Shown here: positions 1 to 11,190 of the stretch, piece after piece
Numbering within the stretch: position 1 is the first letter of the stretch
How the letters are laid out: every line of letters starts with the position of its first letter
Source: Alnus glutinosa
Lineage: Eukaryota > Streptophyta > Magnoliopsida > Fagales > Betulaceae
Direction of reading: 5' to 3'
Assembly: GCF_958979055.1 (NCBI RefSeq)
Contig: NC_084897.1
Coordinates: 26,748,628-26,812,627, forward strand
DNA: 64,000 nucleotides
Notes under the pieces: generated by a model
Told to the model about the DNA's origin: nothing
Database searches by the model: none
Seen by the model: the letters and a program-made list of their open reading frames with translations, nothing else
Program-made: the position numbers and the translations under genes

Positions 1-83
1 ATACCAGTATGGCATCATAATTTGGGACTGGTTTTTGCTTTTGACTGATTTAATTTTGAGTTGCTTCTGTCTTTTGTTAACAG

Positions 84-293
84 AGTGAGCTTAGATATGT
101 CTTGAGCAGTTTAAAGGCGTATTGATGATGATGTTAAGTTTCTTTTAGACTTACATTATGATAGCTTTGTTTGCAAGGAAACAGTTTGGATGTTTACCTA
201 TTTCACTTTTTGACATTTTGCACCATGGATGAAGAATTTGACATGGGTGTTGTTTCAAAGGGAGCAGCTAAGCGCAATCAAAGTGGCCGATAA
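84..293 (+). other. possible 3' end of an upstream gene
   Basis: A plausible splice acceptor (ttgttaacag) ends at base 83. It is followed by an open stretch reading SELRYVLSSLKAY and a stop at 123-125. Further on, bases 225-293 form a short frame reading MDEEFDMGVVSKGAAKRNQS and then GR and a stop, which also looks protein-like. These may be alternative ends, or the last exon and 3' UTR, of a plus-strand gene that begins before the window. I do not recognise the family, and neither piece is long enough to prove coding. Confidence 0.3.
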
Positions 294-1100
294 TCATGAT
301 GATTACTGGTGTTGGGTATTGCTGTAATTATGATAAAGTTGTGAGGGGTGATTAAAGTGATAATAGCAGCAGTGAACGATTCTGTGTAATTTGATATGGA
401 ACCTCTGATTTTGAGTTGATTGCCTTTGAAGGAATCTTAGAAAATGGTTAAAGATAAACCCATCACTATTAATGATTAAAGTGAAGTCCCACTATTAATT
501 GCTTTTGCTGGTAATTAACTTTATTACAAGGAGGATGTTGAAACAATGAAACTTCCCTCCACATCAATTCCAACTCCAAACCAGATTGGTATCTACCTAC
601 ACTAATGTTATTCCTTTTTTTTTTTTGGTTTATTAGAAATTCGTTTGAGCTTATGTGAGATATCTCCAAATATAACTTTGATATAAGGTATTTGAGGTAT
701 TACTTTATTACTACCCGATATAAAATTTAACCACTCACATTTACATATATATATGCTCTAAAAAAAATATAAAAATGAGTCGTTTATAAAAATGAATAAA
801 AATGTTGTAGTACCTCGAGGTACTACAACATTTACTCCCTCATTAAACGGAAGTTATTGATTAAAATTTTATCTTTTGGCACTTCGGATTACTCCCTTAT
901 AATAACACAATAATAGAAAGGTATGTGGTCCATGTGGAAGTGTGCTTTGACTGATCCCAGTGGTCCATTTATATACTTCAATTAATCTTGCCTGATGGAG
1001 AGGGAGCTCCTACTTGAATAACTTTTGTCTTTTGGGATGGCATTCAGTAATTTCAGTATTGCAACACACATGAAGGGAAATGAAAAAAAGAAAAAGAAAA
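294..1100. other. AT-rich spacer
   Basis: No convincing coding sequence is present. The stretch is AT-rich with short homopolymer runs. It holds the 34-bp perfect palindrome at 800-833, listed separately. Confidence 0.5.
800..833. repeat. 34-bp perfect palindrome
   Basis: Each half is 17 bases: AAATGTTGTAGTACCTC and its exact reverse complement, with no spacer and a CTCGAG centre. It sits in AT-rich spacer DNA and could be the collapsed terminal repeats of a small foldback element, but no flanking target duplication was seen. Confidence 0.85.
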
Positions 1101-1513
1101 ATGACTTATAATCTATGATGTTTCATCACCTTTGAAATAAGGTATCCAAACTTTAAAAAATGTTAATTTATGGTATTTTTTCAATTTTAATCATCTATTA
1201 GAATTTTTTGTTAAATTCTATCAAAATACTCATGTGTTTTGTTTTTAAAAAAATTATAATTTTTTTTTTCAAAGATTTAAGTATGAGTATTTTTGTAAAT
1301 TCCGTTAAATTTTGACCAACACCTAAATCCTTACATTTTTTTTTTTCTAAAAAGAAGGGGTATTTTAGAAATTTTGAAAGGATTTAACAAAAAATTATAA
1401 TTGAGTGTTGAAATTGAATTTTTTTTTTTGAAAAATGAATACTTAAATTGATACTTTTTAAAGTTTGAGTAGCTTATTTCAAAAGTAATGAAAGATTATG
1501 AGTTATAAGTGAA
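1101..1513. mobile_element. foldback element with long imperfect inverted arms
   Basis: The left arm (from about 1101, CTTATAATCTATGATGTTTC, then TTTGAAATAAGGTATCCAAA) is matched in reverse complement by the right arm ending about 1513 (CTTATAACTCATAATCTTTC, TTTGAAATAAGCTACTCAAA). The arms are roughly 60-100 bases with scattered mismatches around an AT-rich centre. No protein is encoded. This is the layout of a non-autonomous DNA transposon with long inverted ends; the family is not certain. Confidence 0.6.
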
Positions 1514-1990
1514 GTTTTTTTTTTTTTAAAGAACTAAAAAGAATAACTTTTTTTTTTTTTTTTTTTGAAAGCTAAAGACATGTATAATTAATCATTTCAT
1601 CCCGTACACCTACGTCCCGTTCGTCTCCAAGGTGATTGGTGTTTTCATCAAAACGGTCTGTCGTCAAATGGGACCAAAACCAATTGGGGTTGACCAAACT
1701 TGTCCGTCATCCGAGGAGGACCCTAATCCAACAAATCGTGCCGGTCTTTGTGGTGTGGGCGTTTGAACCGTGCGTTTCGCTGGCGCATAAAGCCATAAAC
1801 TCTGTAGCTGCTCGGCGGCAAGGCAATAACAGCTGCGCATCCAATGAAGACGGTGCGCTTCGACTGTAACGTTGATTAATTTTCTTGGGTTTTATTTATT
1901 TTCTTGTAATCGAAATTAAAGATATGATTTTTTGGTTTTAATTGTAAAAAACTAAGCAACAATTATGGAGATCCTGTTTATGCATTGAGA
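1514..1990 (+). promoter_or_regulatory. presumed PIG-H promoter and 5' leader
   Basis: After two poly(T) tracts (about 1515-1567) the base composition becomes markedly GC-richer (about 1600-1870), then AT-rich up to the PIG-H ATG at 1991. The open frame at 1636-1869 resembles no known protein and is probably chance. No clear TATA box was picked out. Confidence 0.35.
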
Positions 1991-3977
1991 ATGGCGGAGT
2001 GTAGAATAAGTGATAAGAGATATACTTATATACATGACTCTAAGTGGCCTTCTGAAGCGGCCGACGTGCATCACATCGTTGTTCGGAAGAGCGGCGCAAA
2101 GGGTTTCCTTGTATACTTGTCGGCTCTTCTTATTTTAGCAAATGGGTTCCATCTTTTCCTCGTCAAGGTATGCTCTTGTTTTTTCTTTTATCTTCTTCTT
2201 GGTAGTTGAAATAATATAACTGGTTCTTCCCAACATGTTATATCAAGAGTATTAGTTCTTTATTGCGTATCCTTGGTGTTCAAGAATATGAGTTCATTGG
2301 TTTTGTTTGGTATTTGTCATGACTCTAGTTCATATCATATTGTTCTCTTCATGAATCTTTTCTTAAGCAACCTTTTTCATGTGAACTCTCAGCCTTTGCT
2401 AGAATGTTTGGGAAATTATAGTGATTTCCTGTAGGTGGATGATAAACATATCTTGTAAAGATTTTATGGATTCTTATGGAGCTTCAATTACTTGTTAGAT
2501 ATTACATTTGACATTGAAAATCAGTTAGAGTCGGTAATTCTTTATTAAGCTTATGGGTATCTAACATGATGATTGATGACCTTAAATATAACAGGATAAA
2601 TCATTTATCATTGTTTTTTGGAGCTTTCTTTTGGATGCATTCCTTGTCAAGCTCATGCTCCAGAAGCCTGTTAAGAAAGGTGAGAACCTGAGAAACGGGC
2701 CTTTTTGTGCTCTGAAGTTGTATTGTGTATTCTAGAATCTTGTTTGGATGAGTAATTCATTTCTAGAATTGCTGTTATTGGTTGCCTAATTGGCGTTTGA
2801 TGACTCAGAGTCTGTCATAGTTATGCCAGCTTTTGGAATTCAACTTGAAACTCACTATGTAAGGTAATTGTATTTCTGGCTTTTCCTTTTTCTGGTCATT
2901 GAGAGATATTTGCTGCATTTGGGAGTGAATCTATAAACCACTCTGTGTTTTAGGGTGTCCTACCAACATAAATATAAGTTTCTTCATCTATAGTATCTTT
3001 ATACCAAAAGTTACTACAGTTCTCTTAGAAGGAACATTTAAGCCAAGGATTGCATGCACAACATTCATAGCATCTTAGAAAGTTCACATTTGGAGTGAAG
3101 AACTAATTTGATTAGAGTTCCTCCCTAATATGCTAAAATGTTGAAAAGGGTGGAGTTTTTGCCTTTAAAATGTGTAAGTGTCACACTACACTGGATTTAG
3201 GAAGGAGAAAATCTTTGAGTTTTGCTGTTTATTTTAATCTTACCATTATGCCTTATGCTCTTTCTTTTTAACCCGATTCTCTGTCTGCTTATGCATTCCA
3301 TTCTTCATGGCCCGAAGATTTTTTGTCAAGTGTTCTAGCTCATCAGAAATATGACAAACCTTGTTTGGTCCTAGATGCAAATCTGGCAATAATCAACCAG
3401 TTATAAATATACAGTCCCAGGTTTTCCTAATATAATCTTTTTTCTGTTTCATTCTGTTATTTTCCCATGTAGTGGTAAAACTATCCGCCGCTTTGTACCC
3501 ATTGACAAGATATTGAAACCTGCACTATCAGAATGTGTGACCCCTGTTACTTGCTACTGGAGCCTGTCTTTCATTGTACGAGGAGAGACAGAACTGATGT
3601 TGGCTTTTAAGGTAAATGAATCTTGTTTATTTTAGTGTCATGGACAACTTTTTCTTTAGGAATAAATGTGATGCCTGCTTAACAAGTCAAACAAGGCGAT
3701 TGATCACCTATTCAAAATAAAGCCACTAAATTACAGATTTTGGGTTTCACCGATTTAATTGCTTAATACTTGACGTGATAAGCACGATGTGGACTGCCAC
3801 TCAGTTTGTAACGAACTTGTAATAAAAACTGTGGTACCAATACTAACATTCCTTTCCATTTTCCAGGAGTTACGTCCGCCGGTGAAAATGCTAGTCCCCA
3901 TCTGGAAGGCCTTGTGTGCTGCCACCGGAAGTGGAGGAAGCCTCGACACACTCACTGATGATGGCCCATGGTGTTGA
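1991..3977 (+). CDS. PIGH: PIG-H, GPI-GlcNAc transferase subunit
   Basis: Subunit H of the complex that transfers GlcNAc from UDP-GlcNAc to phosphatidylinositol on the cytosolic face of the ER, the first step of GPI-anchor synthesis. Five coding exons join in frame: 1991-2167, 2595-2679, 2809-2863, 3473-3611, 3867-3977, giving 188 residues. The ATG at 1991 is used because the frame upstream offers only TTG. Two hydrophobic stretches near residues 37-58 and 60-75 (FLVYLSALLILANGFHLFLV, then IIVFWSFLLDAFLVKLML) form the membrane hairpin. The conserved C-terminal domain follows with GIQLETHY, FVPIDKILKPALSE and ELMLAFKELRPPVKML, all family hallmarks. All four introns are GT-AG. Length matches the family. 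VPS11 lies 1.1 kb downstream on the same strand. Identity is secure from the family motifs. Confidence 0.93.
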
Positions 3978-5055
3978 AGGATTTTTAATCAAGAGCTGTG
4001 GTGCACTTCAATTAGCAGGAACCACTCTATTTATTAGACAGATGAATTATATATATATATATATCCCACTTGTCAGGATGGGTGCATATAAATTATAATA
4101 GATGCATTTGTACTCGTTTCAACTAATGCGATGCGTTCATCTTCATCATGATCAATGAACTTATTTCTACTTAAAATTTATACGATTTGATTCTGGTGCA
4201 AAAGTTATCAGTTATGGCAACGTATTACAATTTCAATAATTGAAATGTAGAGGATTTATTTTATAAAATGTCACAAATTTTTGAAGAGAATTGTTGGAAA
4301 AATTTGGGTTTGTTTGTCAAAACCTTTTATAGGATTTTTCATTATTTTGGTTATGATGTGACATAAATATGAAAATAATTATGTGTTATGTTCCATTGCT
4401 TTGAGGTTTTTGTTAATTTTTTTATTTTTACTAAAAAGCAAAATACAAAAAGAATTATTAAACGAGCCCGTAACATTCCAAGCATTTTTGTACATAACGA
4501 TAAATTAATGCGGGTTTGGCGTGTGATTGACCAATTGATAATTTCGATCAGATAATTATTTTAAATAATTACCTCATTTTTTTTTAATAAACACTTGATA
4601 GACATTTAATATATACATAAAATTTTAATAAAAATAAAAATAAAAATTGTACTCGTGGAATTACTCTTGCATCCCGACCACCGTATCCCTCAAAGACGAT
4701 GTGGCGTATTCCGTGTCCCATCATCCCGTTTGATGCGCAATAGACATAGGAATTTGATTCTTACACTACACCATCACAACAACTCCTCACATGAGGGTGA
4801 ACTCTAGTGTGTAGGGCTCATCCTCATGTGAGGGGTTGTTGTGCAGTTCTTGTAAATCTAACATTTTCCATAGACATACGATATAGCCAAGTTATAACAT
4901 CGAAGGCAGCTCAAAAAAAAAAAAAATAAATAAAGTTTACGTAGGCATATTACGTCCAAAACGGCGTCACTTTCCTTCATTCTTCTCAATGACCAATTCC
5001 TTACACACAGGGATCAGTATTTTCTGATCAACCAACCGGCGGAACCAGAGCCGTC

Positions 5056-5057
<2 letters not shown>
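3978..5057. other. spacer between PIG-H and VPS11
   Basis: Holds the PIG-H 3' UTR (AT-rich, with a short TA repeat near 4050) and the VPS11 promoter. The hairpin at 4775-4843 is described separately. No other gene is supported. Confidence 0.5.
4775..4843. repeat. 22-bp-arm hairpin, probable tiny MITE
   Basis: Left arm 4775-4796 (CACAACAACTCCTCACATGA, then GG) and right arm 4822-4843 are reverse complements with one mismatch, around a 25-base loop. The motif (CACAAC, CTCACATG) resembles the larger hairpin at 42593-42658, hinting at one repeat family. Confidence 0.65.

Positions 5058-5058
<1 letters not shown>

Positions 5059-5098
<40 letters not shown>
5059..5098 (+). repeat. (CT)20 microsatellite in VPS11 leader
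   Basis: Twenty uninterrupted CT units end 11 bases before the VPS11 start codon. Pyrimidine-rich CT tracts are frequent in plant core promoters and 5' UTRs, so it may lie in the transcript leader. The reverse strand opens a spurious ERERER frame here. Confidence 0.9.
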
Positions 5099-5102
<4 letters not shown>

Positions 5103-5109
5103 AGGCAGA

Positions 5110-8100
5110 ATGTACCAGTGGAGGAAATTCGAGTTCTTCGAGGAGAAGAGCGCTGGGAAATCGAATAGGGTACCAGAGGAGGTCAGCGGCAGAATCGAGT
5201 GCTGCTCGAGCGGTAGAGGGAAGGTGGTGATCGGATGTGACGACGGCACCGTCTGCCTGCTCGATCGCGGCCTCAAATTCAACTACGCCTTCCAAGCCCA
5301 CTCCTCCTCCGTCCTCTTTCTCCAGCAGCTCAAGGTTCTTCCTTTTTCTTTTATTCTTCTTTGCGATATTTTTTTTCAGTTTCTCAGATAATGTGGGAGA
5401 ATAAGAGAATTTGAAAATTTCCGAATCTTGTTTGGGATCTTGGCAATTGGGTTCGTCCATTTAGTTGCTGATTTGGGCAGCTCAAATTTTGGGTTTCGGT
5501 TTTGTGGGATTGATTTTTGTGACTATTTGGTTGCTGAGGAAATGTGGGAAAGGAAAGGAGTTGAGATTTTACAACTGGTTTTTTTTTTTTTTTTGTTGGT
5601 CAGCTCAAAGTCTGAGTTTTAGTCGCGTGGATTTGAAGTTGTGAAGTGTTTAGTTGCCCAAAAAAAATTGAGATATCAGAATTGGGTTTATTCCTTTGTT
5701 TTTTTTTTTTTGTTCCCAAATCTTTAGCGGCTCAAGTTAGTTCCGGGGCTTATGATTATTCTTGTTCTGTTTTCAATGTTCAGCTGCTCAAAGTTTCGTG
5801 TTTTGGTTTTGTGGAACAATGAGTTTTCTTTGGTTTCGGATAGTTTAGTTTCTATGAAATATACAGGTGAAAAGAATGGATTTAAAAGGTTGGAACTTGG
5901 GTTTCTAATTATTTTGATATTGTGTAGCCTCTATTAAAGTTACATCATGGTTTGAAATTGATCCAAAATTTGTCTATGTTTATAACATCAGCAACGCAAC
6001 TTTTTGGTAACTGTTGGAGAGGATGAACAAATATCTCCGCAGCAATCAGCTATGTGTCTGAAGGTCTTTGATCTTGATAAGATGCAGCCAGAGGGCACAA
6101 GCACGACTAGCCCTGATTGTATTGGTATATTGCGGATATTCACTAATCAGTTTCCTGAAGCAAAGGTAGTGTGCTGTGTAGATGCTTTTACTTGTCTCAT
6201 TTCTTATCTGATTGCCTAGTTGCATTTTCAGTAATTTGTCTATGTAAAGTTACTCTTGGTCTACCTGCGTCTGCACTTGTGTTTATCTTAATGAAATTTT
6301 GAAACCTATATGATATTCTGCAGATCACATCATTCTTAGTACTAGAGGAAGCACCACCAATACTACATATAGCTATTGGCTTGGATAATGGTTGCATTTA
6401 CTGCATCAAAGGAGACATTGGACGTGAGCGTATCTCCCGTTTCAAGCTTCAGGTGGATAACCTCTCAGACAAAAGCCAGTCTGCTATAACTGGTCTAGGT
6501 TTCAGAGTGGATGGTCAAGCCCTTCAATTATTTGCCATTACTCCAGCTTCAGTTAGCTTGTTCAGCCTGCAGGACCAACCTCCGAAACGGCAAACCCTAG
6601 ATCAGATTGGATCCAATGTCAACAGTGTTGCGATGAGTGACCGCTCGGTATGCAGTTATGGTAGCTGTTCATTTTTATGTTGCCTCAATAACTGTGTTTT
6701 GTATTTTCTAAGAAAGATAACCGTTTACATGTTTTCTTCTTATTAGGAGTTCATAATTGGTCGACCTGAGGCTGTATACTTTTACGAAGTTGATGGACGT
6801 GGTCCATGTTGGGCTTTTGAAGGAGAGAAGAAGTTTCTAGGGTGGTTTCGTGGATACCTTTTATGTGTTATTGCAGACCAAAGAAATGGCAAGAATACTT
6901 TCAATGTTTATGACCTGAAGAACCGTTTGATAGCCCATAGTATAGTGGTTAAAGAAGTTACTCACATGCTTTGTGAATGGGGGAACATAATACTCATAAT
7001 GTCTGACAAATCAGCTTTGTGTATCGGGGAGAAGGATATGGAAAGCAAGTTAGATATGCTCTTTAAGAAAAACCTTTATACTGTAGCTATAAATCTTGTT
7101 CAAAGTCAACAAGCTGATGCTGCTGCAACTGCAGAGGTGTTAAGAAAGTATGGGGACCATCTATATAGCAAGCAAGAGTATGATGAGGCTATGTCCCAGT
7201 ATATCCACACTATTGGTCATCTTGAACCTTCTTATGTCATACAGAAGTTTTTAGATGCACAAAGAATCTACAATCTTACGAACTACTTGGAGAAATTACA
7301 TGAGAAGGGGCTTGCTTCTAAAGATCATACAACTCTTCTCTTAAACTGTTACACCAAATTGAAAGATGTGGGGAAGCTAAATATATTCATTAAAAGTGAG
7401 GATGGTGTTGGGGAACATAAGTTTGATGTCGAAACTGCAATAAGGGTTTGCCGTGCTGCCAATTATCATGAGCATGCCATGTATGTTGCTAAGAAGGCAG
7501 GGAGGCATGAATGGTACTTAAAGATCTTACTTGAAGACCTTGGTAGATATGATGAAGCATTGCAATATATTTCAAGCCTTGAACCAAGTCAAGCAGGGGT
7601 AACAGTGAAGGAGTATGGTAAGATTCTCATAGAGCACAAGCCAGTGGAGACTATTGAGATACTCATGAGGCTTTGTACAGAGGATAAAGAATCAGCTAAG
7701 CACGGAGCCTCCAGTGGTGCATACTTATCTATGTTGCCATCTCCTGTTGATTTTCTCAACATTTTCATCCATCACCCGCAGTCCCTTATGGATTTTCTTG
7801 AAAAATATACTGACAAGGTGAAAGACTCGCCTGCTCAAGTTGAAATCCACAACACGGTACTGGAGTTGTACTTGTCCAATGACATGAACTTTCCATCAAT
7901 CTCACAAACTAGCAACAATGGAGATCTTAATCTTGGAGCAGCTGGAATGTCAAGAGCTGAGTCCAATGGGAAATTTGCTGCTGATCGCAAAGATTCAGCT
8001 AAGGAAAAGGATAGCCTGGAAAGGCGTGACAAGGGGCTACGTTTGCTTAAAAGTGCATGGCCATCTGAGCTAGAACATCCGCTTTATGATGTTGATTTAG

Positions 8101-9524
8101 CCATTATTCTGTGTGAAATGAATACATTTAAAGAAGGGCTGTTGTATCTATATGAAAAGATGAAACTATATAAAGAGGTGATTGCTTGCTATATGCAGGC
8201 ACATGACCATGAGGGATTGATTGCGTGCTGCAAAAGGTTGGGGGATTCAGGTAAAGGAGGGGACCCATCTCTTTGGGCAGATCTGCTGAAGTATTTTGGT
8301 GAACTTGGAGAAGATTGCTCCAAAGAAGTGAAGGAAGTTTTGACCTATATTGAAAGGGATGACATCTTGCCTCCTATTATTGTTCTTCAAACGCTGTCTA
8401 GAAATCCATGCCTCACACTCTCTGTCATTAAGGATTATATTGCTCGAAAGCTTGAACAGGAATCAAAGCTGATTGAAGAGGACCGACGAGCTATTGAGAA
8501 GTATCAGGTTGCTACTTATTATTACCTTTCTTTGAAAGTCTACCTGTTGTACCTATTTCTGTCATCGCACCCACTTTGGGTGCATGGTGCAATGATTTTC
8601 TTTGATTTATTTATTAGTTACATAAATTTATCAAAATGTGCAGAACATGGGAAGTATCACGAAAGAGAATAAGAAAATTAGAAATAGCTCCTAAATTGTG
8701 AAAAAAATCCAATGGGGAAAAGTAAATAAAGAAACTAGAATGGAAGCCAAGGGCATGGCAAGGATTCATTGTTCCGTCTTAGAAGGCTTCTTTGGAAAGT
8801 TTGGTTCTTGAACATTGTAGGAAACAAGGTAGGAAAGGGAATTACATATGCTTAATCATTTGTAGCATGGGTTTGACGTTTTTCTAACATGCATATAGAT
8901 ACTTCTGATTGTCATTATAAAAATGTTAATGTGTAACATAATTATTTCATATTGATAAATACGGAATAAACTGTTGTCCCACCCCCCTCCTCATAGTATG
9001 GCATGTGAGTAGAATTGTTTTGACATTTAAGGGAAAAGAATCATTCTGCAGACACATTGTCATATTCAATCACCATCCTCTTTCTCTATTCAATGCAAAA
9101 GACCAAATTATTAAACGAGTTGCTAAACTTGCAGGAAGACAGTTTGGCAATGAGAAAAGAAGTTGAGGATCTCAGGATGAATGCCAGAATATTTCAGCTT
9201 AGCAAGTGCACTGCATGCACTTTCACACTTGATCTCCCAGCTGTACACTTTATGTGTATGCACTCATTCCATCAGCGCTGCCTCGGTGATAATGAAAAGG
9301 AGTGTCCTGAGTGTGCTCCCGAATATCGGTCTGTTCTAGAAATGAAGAGAAGCTTGGAGCAGACTTCTAAAGACCAGGATCAGTTCTTCCGGCAAGTGAA
9401 GAGTTCAAAGGATGGGTTTTCTGTGATTGCCGAGTATTTTGGAAAAGGAATCATAAGCAAAACTAGTAATGGACCAACTGGTGGTGTTAGAGCAGGCAGC
9501 ACTTCTTCCAGCAGTGGCCTCTGA
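5110..9524 (+). CDS. VPS11: VPS11, core subunit of HOPS/CORVET tethering complexes
   Basis: Class C VPS protein that helps tether and fuse endosomes and vacuoles. Five coding exons (5110-5334, 5992-6165, 6324-6647, 6747-8507, 9135-9524) give 957 residues, close to the plant family length. The N-terminal third is a beta-propeller (QRNFLVTVGEDEQ, IAIGLDNGCIYCIKGDIGRE). The middle is alpha-solenoid with clathrin-type repeats (residues about 400-560). A C-terminal RING-H2 finger has Cys853, Cys856, Cys869, His871, His874, Cys877, Cys885, Cys888, a complete C3H2C3 set. A short coiled coil precedes the RING (residues 829-848). The frame past 8507 runs on only as intron read-through; the GT donor at 8508 restores the known EKYQ-EDSLAMRKE junction. 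It converges with MLH3. No broken residues were seen. Confidence 0.95.
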
Positions 9525-10737
9525 GCGTTGTTACTTGCTTGTTTCTTTGTGTCAATATTCTGCCAGGAATGAGTGAGGGTTTCTGCTGTTGTTGTTATCA
9601 ATAGATGGAGAAACAAATCGGGAGCAAGAAAAGAGGTAAATGGACTCGCTCCTCTGCCGTGTATTGCCAGAAAAGTTTTGGGTAGAAGCGGGTCTGTGTG
9701 TAGAGGCTGAAGTTTGTGACGTCATTTTCGCCACAGCTTTGGTGAGAAGCTGCTGATGCCAAAGCTGGCACACTTACTGAGTCGAGTTTGGAGTTCTACC
9801 TGATTGGCTAGCCACAGTGACTTTCTTATATATAATAGTACGTATCTTGATAAAAGAAATCCCATAACATTGAGTCTGAAGATCTTTCAGGGAAAGCATT
9901 TCGCTGCAAGCATGTGGCAATTGGAGACTATGGCGCTCTATATTTGTAATTAACCAATCTGGAAGATTGTCATTTATTTATTTATTTTTTCTTTTTATTT
10001 TTTTTAATGTATCGGTATATGGATTGCCTGTGACTGATCTTTGTCACGCCTCAGCTTGTTGGTGATGTTCATTGCACTATTTTCGGGTTTTTTTTTTCGT
10101 CTTCTTCTTCTAGTGATGCATGCAGCTAATTTGAGAGAGCACGTGGGCCTGTATCTGGTTGGGCAGCTCACCCTAGCGGAGGTGCAGGCTCATCTACCCT
10201 TTCACATTGGGATTGGAATTGACTACAATTTACTTACTGAATTTAAGTATGCCCAAGTTTCAAATGGGAGAGGGCACCACACAGATAACCCATGTCTGGA
10301 GCCCACCTATTTAGGTTGGTAGATCATATTAGGGCTCTCTCTTAATTGACTGCAATTCGGGCAGTAATTGTGGGGAATCACAATCCTTTCACATTAGCTA
10401 CACAATATAGGCAGCTAATTGCATTTTGACTTCTTTTTTTTTTTTTTTTTCTTTTCTTTTGTCAAAAAAATAAAATAATAAACACTTTTGTGATTGTCAC
10501 ATACTTGGAAAAATACTACAAACACTGCAGAAAAATTATGAAAACCACTTAAAATCAATCTCATATTCATACACCCAAAACGAATCTACCTGGACCACAC
10601 CCTCAAATTCAGAACTTTGCCGATAGCCTCATGTTTGCTACAAAATAGTAGAGCCCAAAAACATGGATTAACAATTTGCCTTCTAGGGCAAAAATTTGAA
10701 TAACCACACAGTCCATTAAATAACCATACTCGTTAAC
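9525..10737 (+). other. VPS11 3' UTR and convergent spacer
   Basis: Begins with the VPS11 3' UTR; AT-rich stretches near 9960-10020 could hold poly(A) signals. The open frame at 10041-10322 has no recognisable family and is probably chance. A 21-base poly(T) run lies near 10434-10450. Confidence 0.45.
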
Positions 10738-10747
10738 CTTCCCGATT

Positions 10748-10893
10748 GATAAATGCTAAAAATCACACATTTATCTCACTTCACTAATGAGACATTGCTA
10801 ATAAGCTCTTGTTTAAAAAATAATAATAATTAAGGATTAATTGGTAGTGTCACATCAGCAAAGTGAGATAAAAGTGTAGTGTATAACATTACT
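10748..10893. mobile_element. Mutator-like MITE with 10-bp target duplication
   Basis: A 146-bp element flanked by CTTCCCGATT (10738-10747) and CTTCCTGATT (10894-10903), a 10-bp duplication with one change. The inverted ends share the pattern TAATGYTA, CACA, TTTATCTCACTT. The 9-11 bp duplication size and the ends suggest a MULE derivative. It shares terminal motifs with the elements at 21711-21865 and about 42374-42533. Confidence 0.7.
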
Positions 10894-11190
10894 CTTCCTG
10901 ATTATTTCCTCCATCCCGTTATAAAAGATGATAGTACAAAATGAAGAAAAGAATAAATATGTAAAGAAAAATGGTGATTTATTATGCACACATGAATATA
11001 CATGATCATCAATGAGCTATCAGCCTACCATAATCCCTCTCTACATAATATCTGAGTCCTGATTATACTAAAATGTGAACAAAGTGAGCTATACGCCAGA
11101 TGACAAAGAATGAGTTACAATGAATGTGCCAATTACATGCATGTAGGGCTGCCACAATAATTCAGGGACACCTTTGGTGTCTTCTCGACT

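Noticed and set aside
1636-1869. 77-residue frame upstream of PIG-H
   Set aside because: No recognisable motif and no supporting splice context; it fits promoter or leader DNA better.
5014-5460. Minus-strand open frame over the VPS11 start
   Set aside because: Its ERERER tract is the reverse of the CT microsatellite, and the rest is the shadow of VPS11 exon 1 and intron 1.
10041-10322. 93-residue frame after VPS11
   Set aside because: It lies in the VPS11 3' flank, has a hydrophobic poly(T)-driven start and no known family.
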